In this document: piece by piece, positions 37,995-49,716 of the stretch
How the letters are laid out: each line of letters begins with the position of its first letter
Position numbering within the stretch: position 1 is the first letter of the stretch
Source of the DNA: Phoronis australis
Lineage: Eukaryota > Phoronida > Phoronidae
Assembly (NCBI GenBank): GCA_002633005.1
Contig: NMRA01000246.1
Coordinates: forward strand, 85,873-149,872
Direction of reading: 5' to 3'
Length of the DNA stretch: 64,000 nucleotides
The notes under the pieces: model-generated
Database searches by the model: none
Told to the model about the DNA's origin: nothing
The model's input: only the letters and a program-made list of their open reading frames with translations
Position numbers and translations under genes: made by a program

Positions 37995-38597
37995 ACATTT
38001 GTACTGTAAGAGGACTCAACGCCTGGATTTTGAGGCCTCATTTCGGACCATTCCCTCATGAAAAGTTTTTTATAAATAGAGCAAAACTGACCTCCAATTT
38101 TTAAAAGATTACGCTAAGTAAGGCTAGAATCAAAATGTTGGTCTTGGCTACTCTCTGAGGCATTGCTGATTATGGTTGAGGGGGGGGGGGGNNNNNNNNN
38201 NNNNNNNNNNNNNNNNNNNNNNNNNNNNNNNNNNNNNNNNNNNNNNNNNNNNNNNNNNNNNNNNNNNNNNNNNNNNNNNNNNNNNNNNNNNNNNNNNNNN
38301 NNNNNNNNNNNNNNNNNNNNNNNNNNNNNNNNNNNNNNNNNNNNNNNNNNNNNNNNNNNNNNNNNNNNNNNNNNNNNNNNNNNNNNNNNNNNNNNNNNNN
38401 NNNNNNNNNNNNNNNNNNNNACATTTGTACTGTAAGAGGACTCAACGCCTGGATTTTGAGGCCTCATTTCGGACCATTCCCTCATGAAAAGTTTTTTATA
38501 AATAGAGCAAAACTGACCTCCAATTTTTAAAAGATTATGCTAAGTAAGGCTAGAATCAAAATGTTGGTCTTGGCTACTCTCTGAGGCATTGCTGATT
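37995..38597. repeat. 177-bp duplicate contig ends flanking a 229-bp N gap
   Basis: 37995-38171 and 38421-38597 are essentially the same 177 bp (one substitution noticed, attacgc versus attatgc). The first copy runs into a G homopolymer and then Ns (38192-38420). The second is followed by n (38598) and another G homopolymer. This is what an unmerged overlap across a poly-G tract looks like. The true locus probably has one copy. ORFs made of X across the gap are meaningless. Confidence 0.9.
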
Positions 38598-39621
38598 NGG
38601 GGGGGGGGGGGGTTTAAGCGCACTGTAGTGGTCCAATTTTCATTTGTCCAGTTTTGTGTTTTACTGGTTCTTTCCTAACTGAGCTGTAATGGGTGCAAAA
38701 TGTGTCACAACTTCGACCAACCTAATTTACATTATTTTAACTAATTCTTTACATGTGTACACATCAGTGGCTGAACACTGTTTCATCAGTTCATAGGTTA
38801 TAGGTCACTTTTGCCTGTAGCTGCCATCCATTAAGCTAACACATGACTTGTGTTGACAGTGGCAGGAATCAATGATGGTTTGATTGTGCTATCATCATCA
38901 TTGTTGCTCATTACACAGTGCTTTAGTTGCTGATTGACTGTCATATGTTGACTGACTGGGTAATATTGACCATGGGAAATCAAATAATATTGTAGTCGGT
39001 CAACACATGGTGATTAGATTTGTGGCTTGTCGATTTCATTGGTAAATATTTGATGTTGCTGATCTTGTGTTCGTTTTTTCTGTATCTTCCAAAGACAACA
39101 ATGATATTTACTCACATGTGAGACTTCCGAGGGGAATCCTCATTGTGAAAGTTAGACTAGGTTCCCAGCAAAGGTGTCGTCTCGTCAGTAAATGGGTCAG
39201 GTAAGGATACCCTCTGACGGCCCTTATAGGAAGCATATTTAGGACACTTAGTAAGAGGTTCCCATCACAGTAGTAGGGGATACCCAGCGAAGGGATGGTC
39301 TCTTTGAGAAAATTTAATAGCTCGCTGTTTCCAAAGATGGTGTTTCTTGTAATTTGCTAATTTTCTCAGGTGCCCCTGGTCTGTCCACCGTTTTTCTGTT
39401 TGTCCTCATTTCAGTAGGTAAATATTTGCCTTCTTCCAACACTGCTGCACAATTCTCACATGTCAATGCTTGCCATCTATTGTTTGCTCGTTATAAGTAT
39501 GGTCGCCAGCTAAAATGTAATTAGTGGGGGGTAGCACCGGTTTTGGGGAAGATCCTCATTGATACTGGTGATTTGTGATTGAAAGCCCCAAGCTATTTAT
39601 TTGGAAAATTACATGCTTTTT

Positions 39622-39932
39622 ATGCGCCCACATATTTATATGTGGACGCATTATGCCGTCATCTCTGTCCGTCCGTCCGTCCGTCCGTCCGTCCGTCCGT
39701 CCGGGCGGCGTCCGTCCGGCGTCCGGCGTCCGGCGTCTGGCGTCCGGCGTCCGCTGCTCTATCTCCAAAACCCTTTGACATACGTTCATGAAATTTGGCA
39801 CCTATNGACAAGGACCATGCCTTTCCATTTTGCAAAGTACAACATACCACATATATGCCCTCTACTAGCCACTTTATGGTACCAATAAACAACCCTAGAA
39901 GGATACCGTATGCGGTGCAATTGTGGGCGCAT
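39622..39932. mobile_element. Element with perfect 11-bp inverted ends and TCCG microsatellite
   Basis: The left end atgcgcccaca (39622-39632) and right end tgtgggcgcat (39922-39932) are exact reverse complements. Just inside the left end is a hairpin (ccacata-ttta-tatgtgg). Then come about nine TCCG tetranucleotides (39667-39702) and a 7-bp GGCGTCC array to about 39755. Next is a conserved-looking stretch, ccaaaaccctttgacatac, leading into catgaaatttggca. A single n sits at 39806. Six-frame ORFs here (RPSVRPSVRP types) come from the microsatellite. It is likely a non-autonomous transposon that carries its own simple repeat. Confidence 0.6.
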
Positions 39933-41072
39933 TTCAACGCTCTGCGTTGCTCTTGTTACTTTTCTAGTAGTCAAATATAAGGCTGGGTGTATTTTCGGAA
40001 ACGGAGATCTATAAACATGAAATATTTCAGCGACGTCAATATGGGACGAGCACCTGAAGGTGTACTTTGTAGAAAAGACAAAAGCATGGCGAAACCTGAT
40101 GAAGTATTTTTCATATTCGGTACCCTTACAAACTCTGGATATTTTTAATTGTGTCTCCAAAAGAAGCCCCATGGCCTACATTTTGGGGCTTGTTGGCAGA
40201 AATTCCGGGTACCAAGATATCTTTGCCATCCTGTTTGAGGTCTGTTCAATGTATGTATAGGGAAAGTCACTGTTTTTTATGTTACCTTAATAAAAATACT
40301 GGTTCCTGTTAATCTTGGAGAGACATTCTTTCGTTTTCATTTCTTTTCTCTTGGTGTATATTTACTGTCCATGAACTAATATAGAATGACATCAACTGCC
40401 CAGCAAAACGTGCATACCTTGGTTCTATATCGTTAGGAAATGCAAATGACCAGCAGACTCTTGTTCAGTTGCTTGTTGGAGGTTGTGTTTCCTGAGTGGA
40501 GGTCAAGAGTACAGAACGAAGATACGTACCAGCCTGTAGGTGCACTGTTCACGTCACTATCTATTGCCCCTTGGGTAGTACCGTAAATACATGCTAGGCA
40601 AGCAGTAATTAACTTGGAAAAATCCATCTCCATGGTAAACAGGGACATCTATTTTTATTAAAGGCATCAACAGAGGGCGGTGGTGCTTCTCTGATTGTGG
40701 CGGGAAGCACAGCTCGACGTCTGCTTGATGTTGGGGAAAGCAAATGGTGGGCTTTGGTCTGCACTTGTAGTAAACAATATGTAGGACATTATCAACTGCA
40801 TTTTGCACAATATCTACACACTGTAGGTTTAAATTCAGTAAAAGTATATATTTCCTGAAAGTAGAAAGTTTGTAAAGACTTTTTACTTTATTCCAATCTG
40901 CCATTAAATGGGTTACATAACCATATGTTTCAGTAATGTTTATTCATCACCAATGGTATCTGTAACATATTAACTCAGTTTCATCTCTGTAATGAATCTT
41001 CAAAATAAAATCTCTTGAAATTCTGTTTTCTAAACTTCGATTTCGTTTCATGGAATTTGTTTTTTTTTTTTT

Positions 41073-43060
41073 CATAAAAATAAAAGTATTTTTGTCCACT
41101 TCTTTTGTAAAGGTGGAACATTTAAAAACAATACCTAAGATCGGTTTGGCAAGCAGTGTGTTGTCGGAAAATTCGGTATGAATCTGATCAACCATTTCTA
41201 AGATGTTGTGATCTGAATTTAGCCAAACTAAGAATTTTTCTAGGATTCTACATAACCTGAAGTGTCTTCCTTTAACACTTATGTTTATGAGGATTGTCCA
41301 GCCATTGTAAATGCGTATCTGTGGAAATTTCAGTGGATATGGCGTTTGATTATTTCCATCTAAACTATAAAATATAGAGATCATTTCAAATCGACCAACC
41401 AGTTTGATAGCAGGTCAATATTCAGTAGTAATTCATACACTCTAAAAGCTGATTTCTAAGGTTGGTCACCATTGGTGCCTCCTGTCAACATCATGCCTGG
41501 GTGGCTGCTGCAGAGAACCTGTTGTATTTTCATGTAAGGATGGTTTCAAACTTCGATGATATCAACAATGTCAGATACATTTAATGTTTTCATTGGAAGT
41601 GAGTCATGGAATGAATAGCAAATGGCATACATTGTTTTGAGAGTTAGAGAGATTCCCATGTGGGAAGCAGTGTGTAGTGGTATACTGAGGCACGACCCTG
41701 AATGACATTTGCACTGCTTTTTCAGCCGGAGTATCATTTCTACTTTTTCATGGCCTGTGTTCTATTGGTTCCCTGTGGCAGTTATAAACTGTATTCATCT
41801 ATGCTATTTACGTTGTTTTATCTGTGGTTATTACTGTATGCCTATCAAGGGTGCCCTGTTTTGTTAACCATTGGACTATGTGTTAAATACACACCATGGA
41901 ATTTTGATCTGGTTTCAAGATCCAGTTTCAGTTTTTATGCTTGGTGTACTCTTGCATGCAGAAGTAGTTGGAAAGCACAAGGTATGGCAATGCGCATTGA
42001 TACTATGTAGAACTTGTAATGTTGTATTTGTACATAGGCCTAGGGCGCCTGCTAAAGGTAAAGCCCNCATAAAAATAAAAGTATTTTTGTCCACTTCTTT
42101 TGTAAAGGTGGAACATTTAAAAACAATACCTAAGATCGGTTTGGCAAACAGTGTGTTGTCGGAAAATTCGGTATGAATCTGATCAGCCATTTCTAAGTTT
42201 TTTTGATCTGAATTTAGCCAAACTAAGAATTTTTCTAGGATTCTACATAACCTGAAGTGTCTTCCTTTAACACTTATGTTTATGAGGATTGTCCAGCCAT
42301 TGGAAATGTGTATCTGTGGAAATTTCAATGGATATGGCGTTTGATTATTTCCATCTAAACTATAAAATATAGAGATCATTTCAAATCGACCAACCAGTTT
42401 GATAGCAGGTCAATATTTAGTAGTAATTCCTACACTCTAAAAGCTGATTTCTAAGGTTAGTCACCATTGGTGCCTCCTGTCAACATCATGCCTGAGTGGT
42501 TGCTGCAGAGAACCTGTTGTATTTTCATGTAAGGATGGTTTCAAACTTCGATGATATCAACAATGTCAGATACATTCAATGTTTTCATTGGAAGTGAGTC
42601 ATGGAATGAATAGCAAATGGCATACATTGTTTTGAGAGTTGAGAGGCTCCCATGTGGGAAGCAGTGTGTAGTGGTATACTGAGGCACGACCCTGAATGAC
42701 ATTTGCACTGCTTTTTCAGCCGGAGTATCATTTCTACTTTTTCACGGCCTGTGTTCTTTTGGTTCCCTGTGGCAGTTATAAACTGTATTCATCTATGCTA
42801 TTTACGTTGTTTTATCTGTGGTTATTACTGTATGCCTATCAAGGGTGCCCTGTTTTGTTAACCATTGGACTATGTGTTAAATACACACCATGGAATTTTG
42901 ATCTGGTTTCAAGATCCAGTTTCAGTTTTTATGCTTGGTGTACTCTTGCATGCAGAAGTAGTTGGAAAGCACAAGGTATGGCAATGCGCATTGATACTAT
43001 GTAGAACTTGTAATGTTGTATTTGTAAATAGGCCTAGGGCGCCTGCTAAAGGTAAAGCCC
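41073..43060. repeat. ~994-bp near-identical duplication joined by a single n
   Basis: 41073-42066 and 42068-43060 are near-identical, starting at cataaaaataaaagtattt and ending at ctgctaaaggtaaagccc. They differ by scattered substitutions and small indels. The n at 42067 sits exactly between them. Duplicated ORFs on both strands (for example 41702-42010 and 42696-43004) simply reflect the duplication and have no recognised domain. Allelic copies placed in tandem by the assembler are more likely than a real recent duplication. Confidence 0.9.
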
Positions 43061-45855
43061 CTTATGCAGAAAAGTTTCAATCTTATGTGTTTTTTTCTAA
43101 TTGCTGGTGAATTCATCAGTTACCAAGGTTTCCAAAAAATAGTTCAGAATAATCAGTCACTAATGATTAGGTGTCGTAAAATGTAACCCGTTCTCCAAGT
43201 CTTGACTCATCTAAACTTATAATATAGTTGGACTCCTTATCATTCGAGTCAGTTTTGATGGAAGGGTCCTCTATATAGGTATGGTGTACAAGGGCTTTAT
43301 CTTAAAATATATATTGCATTGGTCAGTCCTGTAACATTTCAAGTTAAAACTTATGAATACATCGTAGTTCAGATTCACTCAATTCTGTTCTTGAAAATAG
43401 ATAGCATTTTTTCTGTCGGTGTGGATAAATTTTTGCCTTCAATCCTAGCCATTACTATTGATCTGCTCGGTAATGTTTGCTATTCATAAAAAATCCCACC
43501 GCAATTGTTAGGCAGTTTCACGCAGCTGATCCAGTTTGCTTATTAGATCAAAAGGTGTGTGACATTCTGTTATTAGGTAACACTGAACCTCTCCCCCTCC
43601 CCAAGGTTATCAAGATGAGAAGATCCTGTTACATCTGGATAGTATTGTAGTAACTAATTATATTTTGACACCTTTTATATCAAATGTGTGTCAATCAATG
43701 GTGTAGAGGCAACAGATTCTTATTTTATTTCCCAGCTCAGTAAGTAGTCTGTCTGGTTCAATGCACTGTAGTTTTGACCAATAGTGCATTTAGTTAAGGT
43801 TTCTGGTGGCTCAACACATTTTTCATGTTAATTATGCCAAATTATGATCAACAAGTTTAGACTCCTGTCTGCAGCCAGTGTCTGCAGTCTTTGGTTATTA
43901 CTGACACCAGCCATGTAGTTTGATACAATATTACCCTCTGGCTTCCTTTTCCTGTGGTGACCCCTAGGGGCCATTGAGGTCAGTTGTGTGTTTAGACCAG
44001 AGCTGAGTTCCCTGATGCAAGAATCTTGTCAAGGAAGCTAAACAAATGTGATCATGTGCTTCGCTTGTATTATATTGTGATATCTTGCGCGTTCTTGCAT
44101 TTTTTGCGAGGTATTCGTGTCTATGGAATACAAATCTCTGACCTGTGCTATTGGCATTTTCATTGGACAGTATTGGTCTCATCTTTTGAACTTCCAACAA
44201 AGCATTTATTGGACAGTCTTTAAATGGACGCAGGTGTGTTGTGGAGCTTGGACTAGTCGAGATGTAATGACACTGGTAAATTTGTACCCGCTTGAGCCTG
44301 AGTTTTTTCTTACTACCATTTGAAACTTATGTCCCTTGTGGGTGCGGATTGTGACCAAATTAAGATGTACCCAAACATATTGGATTATTTTATTCCCAGA
44401 CTATTATTGTTAGCCTGTCAAGCTGTCTCTTGCTGGGCCCAGCCTCTGAGTATTTGTTTGGTCTGTCCTTGGTGACCCTTAAAGGTGTTTTCAGAGTGTG
44501 GTCAGTGGACTGTAATAAACTGTAACTGCATGTAAACAGTGAGTCTACCATTTGTCTTTTATTGATAGAAATGTGATGGCATAGTTGTGGCTACCAGAAT
44601 ATCTTGTCAGTGGCTATGCTAGGCACTGCATCATATTGACATTTCAGAATGTTGTGTGAAGTACCTCATGGTACATGTGTAAAAAGTTTGATTTTGTAAA
44701 CTTTTCTGTCACCGTGCCATCTTGTGTATGGTGTAGCCCGCTGGCATCAACTCGGAAGGTGTCATTTTGCACATGTAGTCCGTTTGTCCCAGGGCTCCTA
44801 ATAAAATTTGAGAGCATTAGTTTTCTACTACGTTGTTTATTGCTCCTTCATAAATCTGTAATCTCGTGAGTTTGTTATGGTCGTTTTTACTTGCAAAATA
44901 TTGTTGTACAAACTCTAATGGGTCGGTTAGTGTAAACACAATGAGTTCATTTTTTACTGTTCTCATTTATGACAATCGTAAATGTGCTAAAATTACTTCG
45001 ACTGTTGGTCCAGACAACAATTGTGTTGAGGAATTTAACTTATTTAATCTGTCTGCCTGGAGTCTGAATCTGAGGCGAAGTGTATCGGTAAATCTTGGGT
45101 GATGAAGATGGTGAATGCTGTTGGTATCTCAAATTTCTGTCAGAAATGAGAATAAGTTGCTAGTATTTGTGTTTCTGTGAGACCATATGTTGCCATGACA
45201 TCTTGTATGGTCACATGGTAAACAGCTTGTTGTTGTAGACAACTTTGGGATAGCACAATTACGGTACACCTGTTGGTGGAAATGTGTTACAAATATCATA
45301 TTACTGCCTTCAAAGTGCTCATTCTGACATAACAGTGACATTCATCAACTGAACTTGCTGACTTTGGGATTGGGTGTTACTTTTGCAAGTGCAAATTTGC
45401 TATCATTATGTTCTTGTCTCCTTGAAAACATGCTTGCAGAAATTCCTGAACTTGAAAATGGGGATTTTTCCAAAACATGACAAACCCGCGCACATATATA
45501 TATTCAACAATCTGAGTAATGCCTGTCTGCTTCTTGATACAGGCAGTCACTTGATGATGAACTAATCAGTGAGGTCGGCTGACTAAATGAAAATGGACAT
45601 GAACCTAGAAAGTTAAGAGAATACCTGACAACTAACCTGCTCTTGGTTTGGTGCCTTATTGAAGAAATAAACCCGTTTTCGTTGGTGGTCACCAAGTAGC
45701 TGTTAAAAAGTGCCTGTGTCTCCATGAAAATTTCATTCACTAATTTATGTTTTTTACCTATAAAGATTAGTATTGTATACTATGCCATTGCCGTACTCAT
45801 GAGCCCTTATTTAGAGAGAATATGTCAAAGTAATTTGTATTTGTCTCCCTTGCAG

Positions 45856-45950
45856 AAGCCAGCACGGCACTGACGGCCCGAGCTTTACAAGACTTTGGCA
45901 ACCCGTATGAACCAAACACATTCTTCTTCCAGCAAGGTGAATTCATCAAG
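45856..45950 (+). CDS. CASKIN: Caskin exon G: SH3 domain, first half
   Basis: The exon encodes EASTALTARALQDFGNPYEP and then NTFFFQQGEFIK. Vertebrate Caskin has REAS...VRALKDF......LNVRAGD.I at this point. The SH3 ALYDY motif is ALQDF here, lacking the tyrosines that normally line the proline-peptide groove. This is also the case in vertebrate Caskins (ALKDF). Two bases complete the split glutamate codon; the exon leaves in phase 0. The acceptor is cccttgcag and the donor gtatgt. Confidence 0.92.
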
Positions 45951-46329
45951 GTATGTGTTCCCAATGGTGTTACTGCCCAGGTAATGTCATGAAAACAAGG
46001 TATATTCTCAGGATATATATAATAAGAACTTATTGAAGGTTTCACTGTATTCTACGAGTTTCCTTGTTACACTAACAGTGCACAAACAGTCAATTGCTTA
46101 GTGAAGTTGTCTGTTCATTTTTGCATATTACTTATTTATGTGTCCTGGAATATATATCTAATTAAATGTTTTGCTAATTAGATGTAGACTAAAATAGTAC
46201 TTAAATACATGGGATTGTCTGGCAAATAATGTACCATTTTGTCACTATTTTACATTTGGATTTTGATGTTTTTGTTGTCCTACTACGAATATGTGTGTGT
46301 GGGTGTGTGAAATTTGACATTTCGTATTG

Positions 46330-47420
46330 ATGGAACTTCATCTGGGGATCTGATGTCAGGACATCTGGTGTCCAGCATGCCCTGCTGTATCTCCTAAACA
46401 ACATGCAGGATCTTTGTGAGATTTGGCAGATGTGTTCCTGTGAAGCTGTCAAGGAGTTAATTATTTAATGACTGGTCCATCTGCCTCTGTGCCCCTGGTG
46501 GCAACTTTAGTTTTTTACATTTGCCTCCCTTCTGTATCATTACTTTGTTGTCGGATTGTGATGAAATTTGACAAATAGGTTTTGATTAATGAAACAAAGA
46601 CGTCTTCCCATTTTTGGATGGATACAATTTATTATGTGCCACCTAGTGGCCAATTTTGTTATTTTTCAGTTAACTTTTTGTTTTCGCCTCTATCCACCAA
46701 ACCATCTGAAAGATGATCATGAGCATTGACACGATGTGTTCCTGCTGAGATGATAGCTCGCGTTGATTTTTGGACTTGTGCGACTCGCTTATATCTCCTG
46801 TGAAAATTTGCATGTGTTTTCCTATCAGTGTGACAATCAACGACGACCACGTTAGGATATATCTGATTATGCGGTGCTCCCTTAGAAATTTTAGGGAGTT
46901 TTAATGTTTGCCTCTGTATCTTCAGAGCTTTTTTGATGGATTTTCACAAAACTTCAATCATGGAGGTGGCAATGGATTTGACATTCTTTGCCGCCTTGTG
47001 GCCATTTCATTTCCAGTCTTGTTATTTTGCGTCCACCTCTCCGCCAAACTTCTCAAAGCCTCACTATGAAAATTTGCAGATGTTTTTCTATTGGTAAGGT
47101 CGTGACTGACGCTGATTTTTGGACGGGTTCGACTGCTGTGGTGTCCCCTAGTGGCACTTTTCATCGTCAGCTATGTCTCCTAGACCCATTTCATGTTCTT
47201 TGTGAAGTCTGGCAAATGTATTCCTATGAATGCAACAACGTACGGCAACTTTTTTCAGATGGATCCCGCTGTCACTGTGTGTTCTGGTGACAATTTTGTT
47301 TTTAGGAGTTCCGTGATGGATTTTCATGAAATTTGACATATAGGTTATTAGTTTGATGGGGTCCCCTTCCCATTTTCAGACAGGTTCCACGCATTATGTT
47401 TCATCTATTGGCCATTTTTA
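46330..47420. repeat. Diverged satellite-like repeat array, site 1
   Basis: Loose repeating units recur several times with 150-350 bp spacing. Recurring words include gatgaaatttgacaaatagg, ggcagatgtgttcctgtgaag, gcctctatccaccaaac, ctgatttttggacgggttcg, and cctagtggcac or acctagtggccaatttt. The same words occur near 53620-54060. The units are too diverged to give an exact period by eye. ORFs across the array are not coding. Confidence 0.65.
46636..46649 (-). promoter_or_regulatory. CTCF-like motif inside repeat
   Basis: On the minus strand this reads CCACTAGGTGGCAC, a 14/14 match to the metazoan CTCF core CCASYAGRKGGCRC. It lies within a satellite-like repeat unit that contains variants of the same word, so it could be a repeat-borne site or simply the repeat's own sequence. 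Confidence 0.2.
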
Positions 47421-48250
47421 TGATAGTAGTATAAACACTCTCAGCATATTGTTTGCCATGTAGTCATGAGTGCATTTCAAGTCTTTCTGTCATCAACAGC
47501 CTCTGTCTGCTGTGACACAGATCTAAATTCACATGGTCACCACACAAAACTGCTTTTGTTTGCAACCATCAGGAGGACCACATTGTGCTAATTATTACCA
47601 AATTGTGAGCTGCTCTTGTCCTGCTGCTTGTGTTTGTTCAGTTACATGTGAATGACTCTGGTCTGCATGTGCCATGTGTTTATGCAACACATTCAGGGGT
47701 GGGTATAAATCACATGAGCCACAATAGGTGGCACTGGTAGTTCAATAAAATCAGCTTGGTGAGCTATGGTATGGTTTTGGAGAAGATTCAAGTGCTGAAT
47801 ATAATGAAAGTGCTATAATTTATGTGCTTCAATACATTTTGAGAATAATCAAGGATTTTGCAAGCTTTGTATTTTGTGAGTTGTCTATGAGTTTAAAGTG
47901 ATGAGGACTTCTGATTTTCATCTGCTCACTGTTGTTTGCCTTTTGTTTTGAGCACTATGTTTGATACATGCAAACATTACTGTAAATATCCGACTATTAT
48001 TTTAACAGTTAGTTGTCTTCCGTCAATACAGTGAAATCACCAATTTAGAACACAGTATGGTGGACCAGTCATATTGGGTTTTCTCTTTTTTCATAAAATA
48101 TTATTAAAAGAAATTAACGCCGCTGATTTGATGCACTACTTAAAGACCCTTGAAAGTGAAAAAGGCCAATTTTGAATTTTCCAACGCTGGTGAGATTTTA
48201 TTGCGGCGTATTATTCACCATAATCTCTAGCTTGTTTTTTGTTTCTACAG

Positions 48251-48362
48251 GTGCTAGAGCAATGTGCTGACGGTCAGTGGAGAGGTACTGTCATGCATGA
48301 CTCATATCAGCCGTCACGCTCGGGCTATTTCCCTGCATCAGCCGTAGTCCTTGTGGACAAAG
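48251..48362 (+). CDS. CASKIN: Caskin exon H: SH3 domain, second half
   Basis: The exon encodes VLEQCADGQWRGTVMHDSYQ and then PSRSGYFPASAVVLVDK. This closely matches vertebrate Caskin VLEQHPDGRWKG....... and GYFP. The conserved SH3 tryptophan (GQWRG) and the GYFPASAV block (usually GYFPSNYV in SH3 domains) are present. The tyrosine usually in the NYV position is replaced (SAV), again as expected for an atypical SH3. Phase 0 in, phase 1 out; acceptor ttctacag, donor gtaata. Confidence 0.94.
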
Positions 48363-49548
48363 GTAATAAAAATATGAAACATCTCGAATGTGTGGCCTTG
48401 AAGTTTGGAGTGTTTCATATTGTAATGTGTTATTTCTGACAGTTATCAAAAGAGCAGAACATGTGTTATTGTGTTGGCCTTGATGATTCATTCTTCAATT
48501 TAAATTGGACTTCCTTCACAAAAAATAACTTATGATTTTGACCACTTAGTGTTTGTTATGAGATAGGTCTAAAATTGTTTCTTGTCTCGGATAGATCTGA
48601 CATTTATTGCTCTAGACAAGCCTGAAGAAGTTAGTGCGTCATTTTCTGACGAGCATGGTCTCAAACAATAACCATTGTTATTTCTTGTCAAGCCCAGATA
48701 TCACTTCTTATCTGAGTAAGAAAAAAGTTGAGGCTGATGAAATTTATAATAGCAGTGAGTGGTCTTAAGTCATGAGTAATTTTTTGGTGGAGTGTGAGCT
48801 TATAACTGCCTTGATGTTACCTTCAAAGATGCGAGTTGTGCTTTTATGACGAGCTGTTCAGAACAATGTGCTTTGCTATTACCTCATATATTGCTATTTG
48901 AATGTATTGTTGGTTTGGCATGGTTAAGGTGGCTTTTAATTTTCAGTTATTGCTTTTGTTAAATTTCTGTATCTTTCAAAATGTGTTTCAACAATTATTC
49001 AAATACCCCCTTTATGTTTGTAGTGAAGGCAGTTTTGACAATCGTCCAACTCTTTGTGTCAGATACAGAAATAGACCAATCTATGCGTATTATTTTTATT
49101 CTTTGTGCTCTAAATTAGCTGCACGATTGTTTGGGTATTACAGTCTGGTGTTATAGCATGGCCGTTAAGCTCGTCACTAGAAGATGTTCGAGCTTGAAGA
49201 TATGTTTCTTGTGCATACAATGTATCGCCTGTGTTATCGTAGCATACCACTGTGCCAAGTTTGAGTTACCTTAAACACGTTCCAACTTTCATTAATAAAA
49301 ACTTCAAATTCTAAACTGAACTCGGAGTCATTTCAATCTAGTGAAAAAAATCCAGCATTTAGCTGTAGCGTATTGGTTTGATTTCTCGATAAAAAGTATT
49401 ACACAGGCAATTGTTATTGCTGCCGTTAAGTAATGTTTCTCAAACTTGGGTTAGTAATCTTTGTTGTCTCCCCTGTTAGCTTTGCTGCTCCTTTGTTTGT
49501 GTCGTCTGTAGTTCAATGTTGTAAATGTCTAGCATGATCCTCTTGTAG
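48363..49548 (+). other. Intron H-I
   Basis: Intron of 1.2 kb with no feature I can support. Confidence 0.8.
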
Positions 49549-49716
49549 CTCCGGAGTCTCGCAACCACCACGTGATGAACAACAACACGTTTTCGCAGAG
49601 GCGAATCCCGGAGTTAGTTCATAACCACCAGGTTGACCGCTCATCTTATGGCAGCATCGGCAATGACGACTCTTTTCCCCCTCCACCCTCGCCGTTGCTG
49701 TCAATAAAAAATCCAG
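49549..49716 (+). CDS. CASKIN: Caskin exon I: post-SH3 linker with proline run
   Basis: A 168-bp exon continues the frame from exon H (the split codon becomes alanine). It encodes a polar linker rich in N, H, S and R, including RRIPELVHNHQVDRSSYGSI, and ends with DDSFPPPPSPLLSIKNP. The FPPPPSP run could bind SH3, WW or EVH1 partners. I do not see the EIWVLR-type CASK-binding motif known from vertebrate Caskin1. Phase 1 at both ends; acceptor tcctcttgtag, donor gtaacc. Confidence 0.85.

Larger units (their letters stand above)
33927..45855 (+). other. Intron F-G (11.9 kb)
   Basis: Largest intron. It holds SINE-like copy 3 (34891-35070), a CpG-richer patch (36395-36600), a duplicated contig end flanking an N gap (37995-38597), a TCCG-containing inverted-repeat element (39622-39932) and a ~1-kb duplication (41073-43060). 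ORFs here are accidental or repeat-derived. Confidence 0.75.
45951..48250 (+). other. Intron G-H
   Basis: Intron of 2.3 kb, about half of it occupied by a diverged satellite-like repeat (46330-47420). No other gene is seen. Confidence 0.8.

Noticed and set aside
38114-38487. ORFs of 90-123 codons across the N gap
   Set aside because: They consist mostly of undetermined residues and exist only because N codons contain no stops.
39556-39937. Overlapping ORFs rich in RPSV or DGRT repeats
   Set aside because: They are translations of the TCCG and GGCGTCC microsatellites in several frames.
40947-43110. Long ORFs (102-154 codons) present twice on both strands
   Set aside because: The duplicate status comes from the 1-kb duplication joined by n. 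No domain is recognised, there is no splice context, and the hydrophobic or lysine-rich composition is typical of AT-rich chance ORFs.
46201-47339. Several ORFs on both strands between the SH3 exons
   Set aside because: All lie in a diverged satellite-like repeat and have no recognisable product.
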